This document shows, one piece after another, positions 39,301-54,300 of a stretch of 64,000 bases of DNA. The stretch spans positions 17,687,027-17,751,026 of the forward strand of contig OZ022581.1 in the NCBI GenBank assembly GCA_963669155.1, written 5' to 3'. Origin of the DNA: Arbacia lixula (taxonomy: Eukaryota > Echinodermata > Echinoidea > Arbacioida > Arbaciidae). Positions within the stretch are counted from its first letter, which is position 1, and each line of letters starts with the position of its first letter. A model generated the notes under the pieces. That model made no database searches. It was not told where the DNA came from and saw only the letters and a program-made list of their open reading frames with translations. The position numbers and the translations under genes are program-made.

Positions 39301-42300
39301 TGCCAGAACCTCCCACTCCCACCAGAAGGGCGTTACCTCGTGGGGTGCTGATGATACGAGAAACCTGCAGGCAGAATGACAAAGAGAAATCTTGTAGTAA
39401 CCAACGATGTTTACATTATGTAATGTTATGTTTACGTTTATGTTCTATAATTTTTTATTTATGTATGTTGTAGTTATTTTTGGACATGAACTAGTGGAAG
39501 AGGAATTTCCTGTAAATGATAATAAACAATGAACTACACTTTATATCTCTAATGAGACTAAGAAGACAGAAATGAGAGGGAGGGAGCACAGCCTAGATTT
39601 GCTAGTTGTAATGATTGAAAGGATGGCAATACAGATGAGAGAGACCTAGTTCACCCGCATGAATACAAGACTGGTACAAGTTCATCAATGCAAACATTGA
39701 TGCCATGAAATGAACATCCTGAAGCATGTTGTACATTGTGCCTCACAAGTGAAGTAGATTTTCCCAAGGTCAATTGTTCTATTCTTGTTAGCTTTAAGGG
39801 TTACTAAATTAGAAAAATATGTTCCCAATAATCTATGTAAAATTATCCACTAAAAAAACGAATTTCACATTCATTTGCCGCAATAAAGTCTCATTTTGAC
39901 AAAAAAATGAAAAAACGCATGCCTCCAGTGACATCAGAGAAGTCAAAATGCCATAGATTGTACGGAAGTGAACAATATACCATCTTCGTAATGTATTCAC
40001 AACTTTCCCCCTAACTGCGTAATAACGAGTTATTGCACTCACCTGTATCTTGTCATTCAGATTCAATGGATGGAATGCACTTTGAATCTATTAGTTGTTG
40101 CTACTCGGACAAGCTTTGGGGTTCCCATTGGTAACGTATTGTTTGAACGAGGTGAATGAAATATTTTATTCATGCCATTGCCATTTATGGCATTTTGACT
40201 TCTCTGACGTCCCTGGAGGTGTGCGTTTTTTCAAATTTTCGTCAAAATGAGACTTTATTGCGGCAAACGAATGTGAAATTCGTTTTTAGTGGATAATTTT
40301 ACATAAATTAGTGGGAACTTATTTTTCTAATTTAGTAACCCTTTAATGATGCATGGGAGGGGCTTAATTGCTGAGAACCCCAAGATATTTTTGTCACCAT
40401 TGGCTTCTATAACCTACCTTGACAAGATGTATCATGGCATCCTTGAAGAACACCAGGTCCATGCCCGCTCCTCTGATTTGCTCATTGTACTGAGACATGA
40501 ACATCTGCAACCGCTCCTCTAGCACAGGGAATGATGGGATAGGCTCGTAGACCTTGGGCATGTCGAAGTCTGCATCGTCAGGCTCTTCTCCAGTTGCCTC
40601 AGGGGCATCGCTAGGGGGATAGCATCGGAATGGACATTTATTACGCAAAAGAATGTAAACTTATCAGTATTTTTTTTGCATTGCACAAATCAACTTTGCA
40701 ACATCCAATTTACACATGTTTATAGGATGAGGGAATAACTTTTAAGAATCTCTGATTACATTTTGCTTTTAATGACAGCATCCCCTCTTACCGGAGGAAG
40801 TCAACAAACTAGTGGTCCTGGTAATGAAAATGAGACCATTGGAACGAATCAATTAAATTCCATTGTTCTTCTATTTTGGTGATGATTCCAGTGTTCCTTC
40901 TTACCGGAGGAAGTCCATAAAGTAGTGGTCCTGGCAATCAAAAGGAGACAAATGAAATGAATCAATTGAATCAATGATTCAAATGTTTCTCTACTTTGGT
41001 GATAATGCAAGCATTCCTTCTTACCGGAGGAAGTCAACGAAGTAGTGGTCCTCGGTGGAGGAGTTGGCCAGGTCATCTCCTAGCTCCTCCTGAACCACCC
41101 TGACGATGGTCTTCTGGAACCACTCGCAATCCTGCGGGTTGGTGAAGCGGTCAGCGATCACACGCACACACTCGTGTTTCCATAGCGACAGCAGGATGCG
41201 GGGCGAAGTCACCACCTCGCCCAGCGTGTTGATCATGCCCTGCCAGATGCGGGACAGATCGCGCAGGTTGAAGATGTAGTGGAACTTGGCTGGTGTGGGT
41301 AGCATCTTGATCTGTAAATTAGCAACAATTTAGAAAACACTTTAATAATACAAATTGGGACAAGTTGATTCAGAGAGTTCAAGTTTTGCAGAGAGACAAT
41401 AGATAATATCATTTCTGTAGCAATCAAATTGATTAATCAATATAAGCAGTAATAGGTTCTGTGAACACATGCTATGTTTTTATTAAATGGCATCATCAGC
41501 CTTACGTTAAGCAATTTGGCAATGCATTTTTAAATATACAAATTCAATGTTATCGTTAGATGGGTAAGCACACATAGGTGACATTGTAACATAGGAACAA
41601 AGCTCACATGGTTTGGTACAAAATTGTCAGCACACCAATCAATAATGAATGTGAAAGCCAAGGTCTCTTAACATCAGCAGTGAATCCTCATATCTTTCTA
41701 GCACATAACAGAATGATGGTGGTATATTGGCAACAAACCATTTAAAGACGAATGTGAAAAGCCATAGTGCTTACCTTGGTGAGTTGCCAGAGCCGTCTGG
41801 TGATGGGCACCAGTGCCTTGGCCAGGTCTCTCACATCAGCAGTGAAACCCCTGGGCTCACAGTAGTGGCCCATCCCAATCACACCTACACAAAGAAACAG
41901 AACAAAATAGCAAACAATTATGACCAGCAAACAATCATTATTAAAAAAAGTCCAAAGTTCTTCTCTTTTATATCATGTGCTATTTTGCAATCTTGCAGGA
42001 TAGGATCCTTTAATAGCTCTACAAAACACAAATGATAATAATAACTCCACATTTGTATAGCGCTTTAATAAACAAATAAATGTTAGCAATACTAGCCTGA
42101 GATTGGCTTCCATCACAATAATGACATGAACTTTTCTTATGGACTCATTCCATTTACATTGTTTGTGAAAGAGAAATGGAGGCATTTTTTTTTCGTTGGT
42201 TTCACTGCCTTAAGCCAAGCAGCCATACTCAGCACTAGAAGCTAGTTGATATCATACGATCAGGAATACATGTAGATCTTGCCAGGTAGCCATTTACAAC

Positions 42301-45300
42301 ACAGGATTGAGAATGACAAGCATTGGGACAACATGACATCGTAGAAAACCTACCAAAGATCTTGTCGATGGAGGAGTTGGATGGCAGGGTGCAGTTGAAG
42401 ATGGAGAACTGTCTCTTGAGACGCTGAGGGATATCGTTCCGCCCCCCACCAGGCTGGATCATGGCTGCCATCATCTGAATGTCTGCAATGATGGTGAAAT
42501 CACCAGGCTTCTCCAGGTTGTAGAAGCCATTGAACTCCATCATCTGACGCACAATCTCATTAGTGATCTGCATGGGGGTGAAAGGAAAGCATTACATTTT
42601 CATTTCTATTTATGTTTTTGCGTTGTCGTCCTATCGTAGTCTGAGGCATAGCAGGTCAGACTTTTTGGATGCAGACTGGAATTTTGGATCATTCTTCATC
42701 ATCTGGTAAGTTTCCTTTAATGTAAAGGAAAGCGTTACATTTTCATTTCTATTTTATGTATGTGGAACCCTCCAACTCCATCACCTGATATACAATCTCA
42801 TTTGAAATTTTTGTAGGATTGATGCAACACCATTAACATTTTATTTCTATTCCTATGTGATTTTGACTGGTAGAACTCGTCAAACTCCCATCAAATGATG
42901 CACAACCTCATTGGTGATCTGTATAGGGGCAATGGGACATGTTAACTCTGAATATCTATTCATATATAAACTGAAATCTGCTTTAGCGACCACTTGTTTA
43001 GAAAGGCCACCTATGACAAACTTTTTTGTTTAAGCCTTAAATACGTTTCTAATTGAAACATATAAGTACCCTGTACTGAAAGACCAAATGCTTATATTTC
43101 TTGTCTTCTTTGAGTGGTGTTTATAGACATATTTCACTATATTTGGTTTCAATTCCATTTATCAATAGCTCAATCTGTAATAGTTTACAAGCTGTAGTAG
43201 AAGTTGAACTAATCTTTATTTCTGAGCAGCAGCAAACCAATCTGACCTAATCAAGATTTTCTGGAATGACCAGCCATCACAGTAATCTCTTTCGCAACAC
43301 TTTACAGCAGGAACATAGATGATGACTCCTGTTGCTAAGTAACCACACTGAAGGAATAGCTTGGATTTACCTGGTCTCCCCATTCGTTGATGATAGGCAT
43401 GTTGATGTCGTCTACAAAGACAGTCATCCTCTTCCCAGCTGGAGGTCCATAGGTGTTCCCCACTCGCTTGTCTACGTAGCTCTCAATGGTTCTCTGCAGA
43501 TGGAGATAGGCATAGAGAACTCAACGACAGGAATGGGAGGGCATTGATCGATTTGTGTACATCACAGCCAAATCTGAGGAATCTACTTACATCTTATATT
43601 CTATAAATTATGATTAAACCATTAAAAGAGTGATTGAAATCAAATGTATCCCAGGAACTCATGTAAAATAGAAACAAAATTGTGTTTGAATCGATTTGAG
43701 AATATTTCTAAGAACAAATAATAAATGTACCTGATTACCATCAGAGCAAAGAGAGACGGTATAATATTGATTTAAAAATCAAATTTGAATGATGCCTCCT
43801 GCCATTTTGTGGCGGAGGCATAAAAACAGCAAAAGCAGCACTGCATGCTAAACACATGACAGAAGTATAGAATGAACACCTTTTGTAGCAACAAATCTGG
43901 TCTGCAAGTGTCAATGTTGAATGTCTAGAGCGGCTATAGTTCAACTGCCCAGTGATTGTAATCACTGACTGCATTGGACTGCAATCAACTACAGTCAGCT
44001 CCGTATATTGGAAATAATCTGACTGCTGGCACAGACCGCAATCACTCACAGATGCCTGTGCAGTTATTATCGAGCTTCACTGTATGCCTTATAGAGTCGC
44101 AAACTGCACGAAAACATCATGAATCAGCATAATCATAATCCTTATCGTACATCATCATGGAACTGACCTGGAACATGAGAGGGGTGGTAGCAGAGGAGAA
44201 GTTGAAGCTCTTGGCCATGTGGACCTCCGGGTTGTACTTGTCCATGTTGCCCTTGATCATTACAGTCTTCGCTGTCCCCTGCTCACCAATCAGTAGCACG
44301 GCCTATACCAGAGATTGGGGAGCAGCCAAATAATAGGTCAGTATACTCTAATCACTGTCAGTCAAATATTCCAGCCATTCTTCACATCAAGATATATGCT
44401 GATAAGGTACATGTGAAGGGCATCTGAAGGAAGTCACTCAACTTATAAAATTAAGAAGTGATTAGATAACATGAGTTGCAGAATTTATTGATAATCTTAT
44501 CAAATAAACAAGAATGTTATGAGGGTTTTTCATTAAGTCACACACGCAAAAGGCGAGGTGCAGTGGGTTAAAGGTCAAAGGTCGGTGTGAAAGGTCACCT
44601 TGGACTGCTTGGCGATGGTCTGGATGAGAAAGTCCGTCCTGACGTTGTCTACATTAGGGACCAGGATGGAGCCGTACTCAGGCGTGGAGTCAGACGGGTA
44701 CAGCCACTCCTCCACACGCGCATCCCAGTGCTGCCAAGAACCTGCGATGGGTGGGACAACACAAAGGGAGCTGATCGACCTTAGCAGTCTGCTTGCAGTT
44801 GTGGTATAAAGCATTGTCTTGCTTTTCACTTCATATTGCATGGTCTCACTTGCTATCGTTTCAGACAGCATTGTCTTGTTTTACATTCTTTCCTATGACA
44901 TTGTACTGTTATATTGTTTCACATTATATTGTACTTCTTTTTATTGGTTCACATTGCATCGTCATGCTCTTTATGTTTTTACATGGCATTGTATTGCTAT
45001 TTATTGGTTTGTATTGTGTCACATTGCTTCAGATTGCTTCTATAAGGCTTGTGGGCAGTACTGGTGCTATAACGGACCAATAGAAATGAGAGAGTTCAAA
45101 TGTCATGCTGTATATTGCAGTGAAGGCCATTGCATTGTATCATAACTTATTGCAAAATCTTGCTTAGTATTATTATATTGTTAACTCTAAGATGATAAAT
45201 TTCAAATGCAAAAGGTAAAACTGAATCAATGATGATCATGACTGCATGTTTATGAAATGCACATACAGATAAATGTGCACAGACCACTGCAATCCACAAA

Positions 45301-48300
45301 GAAGTCAAACATGGTTTGGTCAGATACATCACACATCTGGACACTTGTGCTCAAACAGACACACACACACTCATACACATTCCTACACACCCAAACTCAG
45401 ACACACAGACACAGACAAACAGAGGAACACCTACCATCATTATCCACAAAGAAGTCAAACATGGTTCGGTCTGAGCCTTCAGGGATCTCTGGGACATTGA
45501 GCTTGATCTCATCCCGGTTAGCGCGGATGAAAGCCTCCATCTTAGAGCGGTCATCCAGCTCCAGCAGGGCTCCGATGCTCCACATGGTGCAGAAGATGTA
45601 GATCTTCTCCAGGTGGTCCGGGGACAGCCCCTGCGCCTCCTTGTCATCCTTCTTGGGGATCATCCCCTTCAGCAGGTTGATGCACTACAGAGAGGAGGGG
45701 GGGGGGGGGGAGGAACAGGGGCATGCATTAACACCAGGAAAACATTGAACAATTATTTGGTGGGGCTACTTTTCAACCCTGATATCATGAAACCTGGGGG
45801 GCAATTCGTGAAAATTGTCAGCAGTGTTTTAAGAGTTAGTGCCAACAAATTCAGTGAAATCCTCAGTTTTGATTGGTTGGATGCACTAGCCTCTGACTCT
45901 TACGATGGTAACTGTCAGAAAAAGACAACTTGTCAGTGCTGACAACTTTCATGAAATGCCCCCCTGATGTCCTGCATCCTGTTTTGCAATGTGATCTGCA
46001 AGTATTTTTTTTTTCACAAGGGCTCTTTTGGAATTTATGGGGCTCATTTCTGCTTTTAAGGGGATAAATCATGTTTAAACATCGCTCTACAAAAGTTGCA
46101 CTTACACTTGTGCTGTATTCATTGTTCTAAGGTGCATTGCTGTTTTTGTCATATTGCCAATTGTTACGATACTTGAACAGCCAAATGTGAAATGTTGTAC
46201 AGGATTGGCAAGTAAATAGAAACTCACTTGGCTGATGATCATGCACTCCAAGACATTCATCTTAAAGATCAGGTTCTGAGTGGCGTACTGTAAGATGGCA
46301 GCAAAGGACCTCTCAAACAGGTTGCGCAGCGTCTCGGCCTCGGACAGGTTCCTGCTCATCAACCAACCCTGAAAGCAAACAAAAGCATTGTCTCATATTT
46401 ATCTTCTCATTTCATGAACATAGGAACATAAGAGAGACTTCCCATCATACTTGAAACTGATTGCAGAACTGCCCTATTCTGACAAAAGGAAGCAACTAAC
46501 AAAAGAGACTTAAATAAGCAAAATGTATCTGTCACTTGCATTGGCATCAGTCCAACACCATATCATGTTAGATTGAATATCTCGCAGCAAGATTAATATT
46601 TCTTGTTCAGATTTTGGCTGTATGTAGGGAATGCTGGGTACAATCTAAGAATACCAATAAGCCAGAATTGAGTGATTTGTCACCTGCTTCCTTTTGTTAG
46701 AAAAGGGCAGAGAACAGCTCCATGCATTTGTGTAGCGATTGACTGCACTAACTTGGAATCATTTGCATTCAAGTGGGCAATCTGGCTCAGGCTCCACTGT
46801 TTGGTATTAATCTATCCCATCCATGCATGTGTAACATCTCTCTCTTTTAATAATACAATAAATGTATCGTAGCACCATTATGTTAGTGCATTATTAAATG
46901 ACAGTGAAAATTAGTATATGTTTTAAAGGTAGGGGGTAATAGTGGTAACAGATGTGGGACTCGTAATTAATGCAGTGCTGTTCAGCCATGACCATCAAGG
47001 GCCCCATTCTTGGTTAATTTCAGGAGACCTGGGCCCCGTTGCATAAAGCTAACCATTAATGGTAACTTTACCATCAATGGTAACTACCATGGTAACATCG
47101 CTCAACAGCCAATCAAATTAAAGGTTTCTATGGAAGTTGACATTGGTACCAAAATTACCATCAATGGTAATTTTTATGCAACAGGGCCCAGGAAGGAATC
47201 ATCTGAAAATGATGATAGTTGAAATGAAACTGAATATAACCACAGTGATGGCAAAAGCCAGTATTCATCACCACTACTACCCTTCTGTGATTAAGTTGTA
47301 ACAGTGGCATTGCCTGCTAAATGACCCCAGGCTCCCTTATATCTCCTTCTCAACTTGCACATTACCTCCACGATAGGCTTCCAGTCCAGGGCAGAGCTGC
47401 TCATGTAGACCATGCCGTTGCGGGAGACGGTTGCCGGGGAGGCGTTGTCGATGTTGTGGGGCTCAAAGACCACCTTGCAGAGGGGCGCCATGGGGATGCG
47501 ATCCCCGTTGGCCAGGGTCAGGGTCTTGTTGTCGTCCAACACGCTGTTGAGGTTCTCGATCCAGATGGCATCCACAGGACCATCAAGGATAATCCAGATA
47601 TGCTCACCTGGGAAGACGTTAAATGGACAAATCAGAAGAATGATAGTGACCACAACAATGTTGACCATGATAGTAATCATTATTTCTTATTTACCCAAAT
47701 GGCTGATGATAACGATATCATGAAATGATACCATATGACAATTGCCAATTTTCACATGGCCTCTTCCATTTTAGAGGGCTATTTCAATCATTGCAGGGGT
47801 TCAATACAAGTGAACTATGAAAAAAGAAATGTATTTTTTTTTTTATGGTTCCCATTGTAACAAGAGTTTTTTTGTTTTTAATAGAAGTGTCGTACCCTGT
47901 GACATACATAATCATGTAGTGCCACAACTCTTTGTCCTGAACTCTTTCTACGAGCTTCATGAAAGAGGTTACCGGTGCTAATACACCACAGGGTGTGAAG
48001 GAGGTCATGACGCACCTTTCTTGGCCCTGAGGGTGCGCCTCCACAGGGTGGAGAAGATACCATCGGTCCAGTCGTTGGTGGCCACGTCCAGCCGGCCGAA
48101 CATCTGTGGCGCGGTGATAGCCTTAGGGTTCATCCTCATCTCCTTGTGGGGTGCGCCGCAGTCTGTCATGGCCTTCATCAGGTTGTGGATGCAGCAGGTC
48201 TTGCCCGCACCGCTCGGCCCAAGCGCCATCATGCCGTGACGCACACGCTGCGTCTCAAACAGCTGCAATGGAAAAAAGAAAAAAAGGTCAGTAGGTTTAC

Positions 48301-51300
48301 CATGCCTCTCAAGTAGATAACAGGAAAAGTAATAATGTATGCAATCAAGTACATGAAATAGGTCATCAGTAGCAAGTTGTGGTTGCAACACAGTCATCGT
48401 GTTAAATTAAAGTCAGAGATACTGAGAACAAATGATTTTTAATTTTCCATTTTAAATTTTTAATATAACTTTTTATATGCTTGACAAAATGTGTGCATGT
48501 GTGTGCACATGTGTCCCAAACTGCAATGCTTGTGCCCAACGATTTAAGCCCTGTACCTGGATGAGTTTGAGTGTCCAGGGTGGATGGTTGACCAGTCCAG
48601 CCTCCTCTACTCTCATGCCAATGGCTGCCTCCAGCTCTGGGTAGCCAGCCTTGTCCAGGACGATGCCAGGGAAGAGATCGTTGATCAGGGACAAGAAGAG
48701 CGCCTCATCCTCATCAACCTGTGGAAGATATCAATCAAGTTAGCAGAACATTCAGAGAAGACAACCTTTGCAACCCAAAGATGTGCTCTTAAGACTAAAC
48801 AATTGTATTTTACATGGAAATATCTATCAACTTAATGCTGTATAGTATCTTACAAATATATCTATCATTGTTAATATTACATGAATTTATACAACTAGCG
48901 CAATTCGACTGGCATGTATGCCGTTAAGAAACATGCCTGCATTTATGCTACCTTCATCTGGTTTCAATGTATCATATTCTTTGCTTATCTTTCTTTCATG
49001 AGTATATACCACTTTCCTAATCTATTTCTCTGATTTGTCTACTTGTTTATTTCAACTTCTGGTCAGGGTTTTATCAGCCTTTGATATCAGACAGGTTTCA
49101 CTCACCAGTTTGGAGAGGTTCATGTCCCGGAGCACTCTCATGACGATGGTGTTCTCACTGTCTGTGGGGTTTGCTCGCTTTGCTGCCCCCAGGGTTCGAA
49201 GCACAGACAGGATGTTCCGCAGACCAAAGTCGTAGTGAACCTATCAAATCAAATGAATTCAAAGATACAAGCTCTGTCAGACACATAAATAAAACATTAT
49301 CCCAAAGTTTTCAACATCATGATGAACCTCTAAATTGTTCAGAGCAACTTTTGTCACAGTTTTGTCACAGTTTTTGTCACGTACAAACTCTTCATGCACT
49401 TTCACAATTGCCACTTTTTCTAAGCTAAGATTGTCCAAATAATAACCATACTTTTCACTAATTTGAGCGTTAACCCCTTTTGCCTGAAAAAATGAATAAA
49501 TTGTTCCAAATCCTTTGCATCACACACAAACCCATGCATCAACTGCAAGCATACACAGCATAGAAATCTAGACCAAGCTCGTTTTTGTCAAGGTATTTTT
49601 CAGCGTCTTGAAGAAGACATGAATCAGGATTTGGCCTTGATACCTGTTTGGTCAGCTGCTCCTCACATAGCTTGTACAGGGTGTAGAACTTGCGGGCCAG
49701 GATGATGTTCTCCATGAAACCACAACTAGCCAGCTTCACACGGATGATGATCTGCCGATCAGGCACCATCATGGCCACAGTACGGAAGTTGATCTTGAGA
49801 TTCTCAGGCAGCTCCTGCCGGCCTGCATATCCAGGGTTCTAAGGAAGGTGAGAGAGAGTGTTAGGTTGCCATTGCACCATCCAATTAAAAGGATAATGTG
49901 TGTATTATATCTACAGATGTTTTTCCGATTTTATTCTGGGTTGTGTAATATATCTATGGTGTCTTATGTCATATTCAGGTTTACGATTTGAAAGAGAAGC
50001 ATTTAGATTGAATACAGTAAAGATTTTTATGAAAGATTTAACGGTTGGTTACCATGGTGAGGAAAAGGCCAAACTCAGGGTTGAGCTCCACCACATCTCC
50101 ATCAGTGAAGATGAATTGCTTCTTTCTCTCCTTCTTGGCGGTCAGCACGATAGCGATCTGCTGTGCGGCCACAGACAGCACCGGCAGGTCAATACGGTTG
50201 AATTCATCGAAGCAGCCCCAGCTGCCTGACTGAGCTAGACCTGGAGGTGGGTGGGTGAGAGGAATGTGGATCAAACATATGGTAAAAAAAATGTAACCAA
50301 AAACAATTTGGGGGCAAAGCACGAGTTTGTATCTTTTTTGTGACTAGGGAAAAGTGACCCAAACACAAGGTAGAATTAGCACAACTCAAAGCAAGTTTGG
50401 GTTAAGTTCTTATCATTCTCGTTCCCAGGGGAAAGTAGCCCAAACACAAGGTATCCAACATATTAAAAACAAGACTTCTCATTTTTCTGTCCCATGGAAA
50501 AGTAAATCAAACACCTAGTAGAATGGAGGCTTCAAAATACACATTCATTTGCTCAACAGAGGCTCTGATAATTTCATACCCCTTTGCAAACAAAGTCGAT
50601 GCAATTTCTGCTAATATGGACACAATTATCTCCTTACTGGTTTCATTTGAACGGTGCATTGCTTTTTAGTATACTTCCACTTCATCTGCAAGCACAAGTT
50701 GATTCTTAAGATAAAAGTTAGGGTTTCTGAAAGTCTCCACTCACCTTTGTAGATGCGGCCGAGCCCTCTGTAGTCCATCTGGTCAGAGCAGTTGAAGACG
50801 ACGACATACTTGCCCAGGGAGCGGCCCATGTCCTTGGTGGTCTCTGTCTTCCCGGTCCCAGCTGGGCCTGCCGGGGCTCCGCCCATACTCATCCCCAGCG
50901 CCTGGGACAGTGTGATGTAACACCTGCCAATCAGCAGACAGAGAAAGGAGATTAAGGCTGCTATTCTCTAAATCCATCCTATGTCATATACTTAGTATGG
51001 GAAGCAGCCTGTACAATGACCGTTTCTGTCTGAAAATCAACCTAACTGGCGAGGAAAACTAACATATTCAAGGTGCACTTATCATGGAAGATGCATTGGA
51101 CAATAATTAATGTATTAAGCATGAAAGAAAATTAACATAATCATTCAAGTAATCTATATGTATGCACTAAGTACGGATGGTGGGCTGTAAAACCATCATT
51201 TCTTTCTGAGAATTAACATAGTTAATGAAAATCTGAACATTTTCTGTATACGCACTAACTTTCCGAAAATCACTTGATCCAATGAAAACTAAAATGATCT

Positions 51301-54300
51301 GTGTATGTCTACAAAGTGCCATTTTTCTTGAAAATTAATTTCACAGATGACAGCTGAAATGCAGACCGTCATACCTGTCAGTGAGCGGGGTAATGACAAG
51401 GCGCTCTGTGCACCCAAGGAACTCGTTCTGGTAGATGAAGTCGACGTCAGTGATGGAGACGATCATCTTGTCGTTGTCCTCATTGAAGTAGAAGCGGCAT
51501 TGCTTGAGCCACTCAAAGTCTGCGGGAGACTTGATGTGCATCCGCACCTAATGGAGGAGGAAAAGATGGAGGTTTCAGGAGTTAGTATCACTTCATGTTT
51601 CATGAGCAGATTTGGGGAAGAACCTCCCAGATGGAGTCAATGTAACTATGACCGTGACAGTGACTCTGTTTACATCCTTATATCACTATTATTCAGGGTG
51701 AACTAGATCCATTAGCAGAATTGTGGAAGAGTCTTCCATAGTGATTCAAGAACTTCCAACTCTTTTGAGAGGTCTACAATATTTGTAACGCTTTCATCTG
51801 AAATGGTCAAACTTACAAGTCATTGATACATGTTGATTATCATTATATTTTCTCAATTTTGTGAATGACACAAAATGGTCAAATCTTCAAAATTTAATCA
51901 ACCACTCTAGGACAAATTAACTATGAATCACAAACTGACCAGGTCATCAAAGATGTCCCTCTGGTGGACGTGGATGGTGATGAGGGTCTCAAACTTGCGG
52001 CGCTCCACCTTGGTGAGGTTGCGAGTGGTTTGGGCGATGAGGAGGTTGAGTAGCTCCAGGAAGCCCTGGTTGGTCTGCTGCATGACCTTCCGGTCATACT
52101 TGGCGTTGGTCAGCGCCTCCTGGGCATCACGCGTCCAGATCATCTGGATCCCCAGCAGCCCAATCTGAGACAGGGATAGAATAGATGGTGAGTTTTGATT
52201 TTAAGGTTCAAATTGGGATCATGAGTGGGATCAGGATTGGCATTGGTATTGGTATTGGTATTGGTATTGGTATTGGAAGTGGTATTGGAAGTGGTACTGG
52301 GATTGGCATTCCAAATTTGACTAAATGATCAGATCGTTTTGATGCCCAGTAGCTCAATCTTTGGCCTTGGTATTAAATTAATAATGTTACTTGGTGTCTG
52401 GATCGTCAGATCGCCAGCATCAGTATCATTTCCATCAGGATTTGAATTTATACTGGTATCAGTCTTGTCATCGCTACTGGTTCTCACTCATAGAGGTAAT
52501 GATATCAGAATAGGTATTGGTCTCATCAGTAACTGGTATCAGTGTTGTTACTAAACTAATACAGGAATCACTACCAACTCTCTTATATACATTGATACAC
52601 ATATCCATCTTATTACTATGTATTGGAATCAGTGCCATTGTATCATCATTGTCTTGTCATTGGTACTATTCCTTACATGGTCCTGGTAGGTGTTGAGAAA
52701 CTGGTATGGATAGTGGTATAGGCATTTTTTTGGTGGTGGTATCAGTCCCAGTATTTGTATTGATACAGGTATCCATCCTGTCACTGGTACTGGAATCAGT
52801 GCCAGTGCATCAACAATTCATACGGTCATTTGGTACTAACCTGAGCCTGGTAGGTGTTGAGGAACTCAATGATCTCAAGGCTAGAGTCCTGGACGGCGCT
52901 AGAGGCAGTACGGATGACGCTGTGCAGTGAGCGCTGGGCCAGCACCATCAGCTGCATCAACCACACCTCCACATTACCGGACGCCAGCACAGGCTTGTCC
53001 AGCTATGAACCATAGAGGGAGTATCGGTGGGTAACAGTTAGAAGAGCGCAAGGACACAACAGTCATAGACTAAATGTCTGTAAAAAAAAACCCTAAGTGA
53101 ATCACTTCAGAGTACTTGCATGAGCTTGCATTTGTGTACCACCTGTCTATTAAGACCCTTGGGGTGGTCTTTATGGACAGATTTCACTGTACCAATTACC
53201 AATGATGGCTATGGTCAGTAATATTCATCATCACATGAAGATTTGAACTCTTGACATGCTATCAATCTAACAAACACAGATAAGATGGAGAAGCAGGTTT
53301 TCTTGCGCACAAAGGGTTAATGGCAGTGACTCCACATACTCTCCATAAAGTGCCTCTTCCATTTGAGTGACATAAGAAGTTACAAGACTGACCTCAACCA
53401 CCTCGCCCTCCGAGGAGATGATGGCCAGGATGCGATCGTAGTCCTTCTCATGGAAGCGGACAGACTTTGTGTTGTCGAAGATGGAGAGGAGGTGGGCCTG
53501 GATGGTGTGTGAGTCAGAGGCCTGGCCAAGAATCTCAAGCAGGGCAGGGTCAGACACGAAGAAGAACCGTGGGAAGAGAAGACGCTTCTTCTCCAGGTAC
53601 CTGGGGAGTGCCGTACAAAGACGAAATACAGGGTTTAAAATGAAAAATAGCAGAATTTACCCCAATTGAATTGAACTTCAAACCTAAAATTAAGAAAGTT
53701 ATATGGGGAATCAAGTATTACCAACATAAAGGAAAGGGTTCCAACAGCTGTAATGCTGTAATTAATAAAACTGAACCATCTGTTTCCATGGTACTGATTC
53801 ATCTGAACAGAGGGGGGAAAAACAAATATTTTGGGTATTTTTTTCTTCAAGTTTTCAAACAAAACATTAAACCTTGCTAAGCATTATACCCATAAGTATA
53901 AAGTTCAACATTTTCACAGGGAAGCTTTGGGGTATTTAGGGGGCTACAGTGCAATAAACTGTGTATTTTTGGTTCACTGTATAAGCAATTTTAACCCATT
54001 GCTTACAATAAGATTTCTTGCTTTGCGCACCCTGCTCTAGTTAAGATGTCGCAAATTTGCCATGGAACTGCAGTAACCAAAGGGATGTTTTCTATAGGGA
54101 ATTTAGGAGTTTATTCATAGCCCGTCGTCTATTGCTCAAGCAGTAGAATGTATGGGAGTCCGGTTGATAAGTATCTGAGTTGTGAGTTCTTTTGGTTGAG
54201 TTCTTACCCAGTGAGAGACTTCTGGCAGAGCTCTAGCTGCTCCAGGAGATGAGGCAGGAGCTGACCCATGGTCTCATCCCCCACGCAGCACTGCACCACG

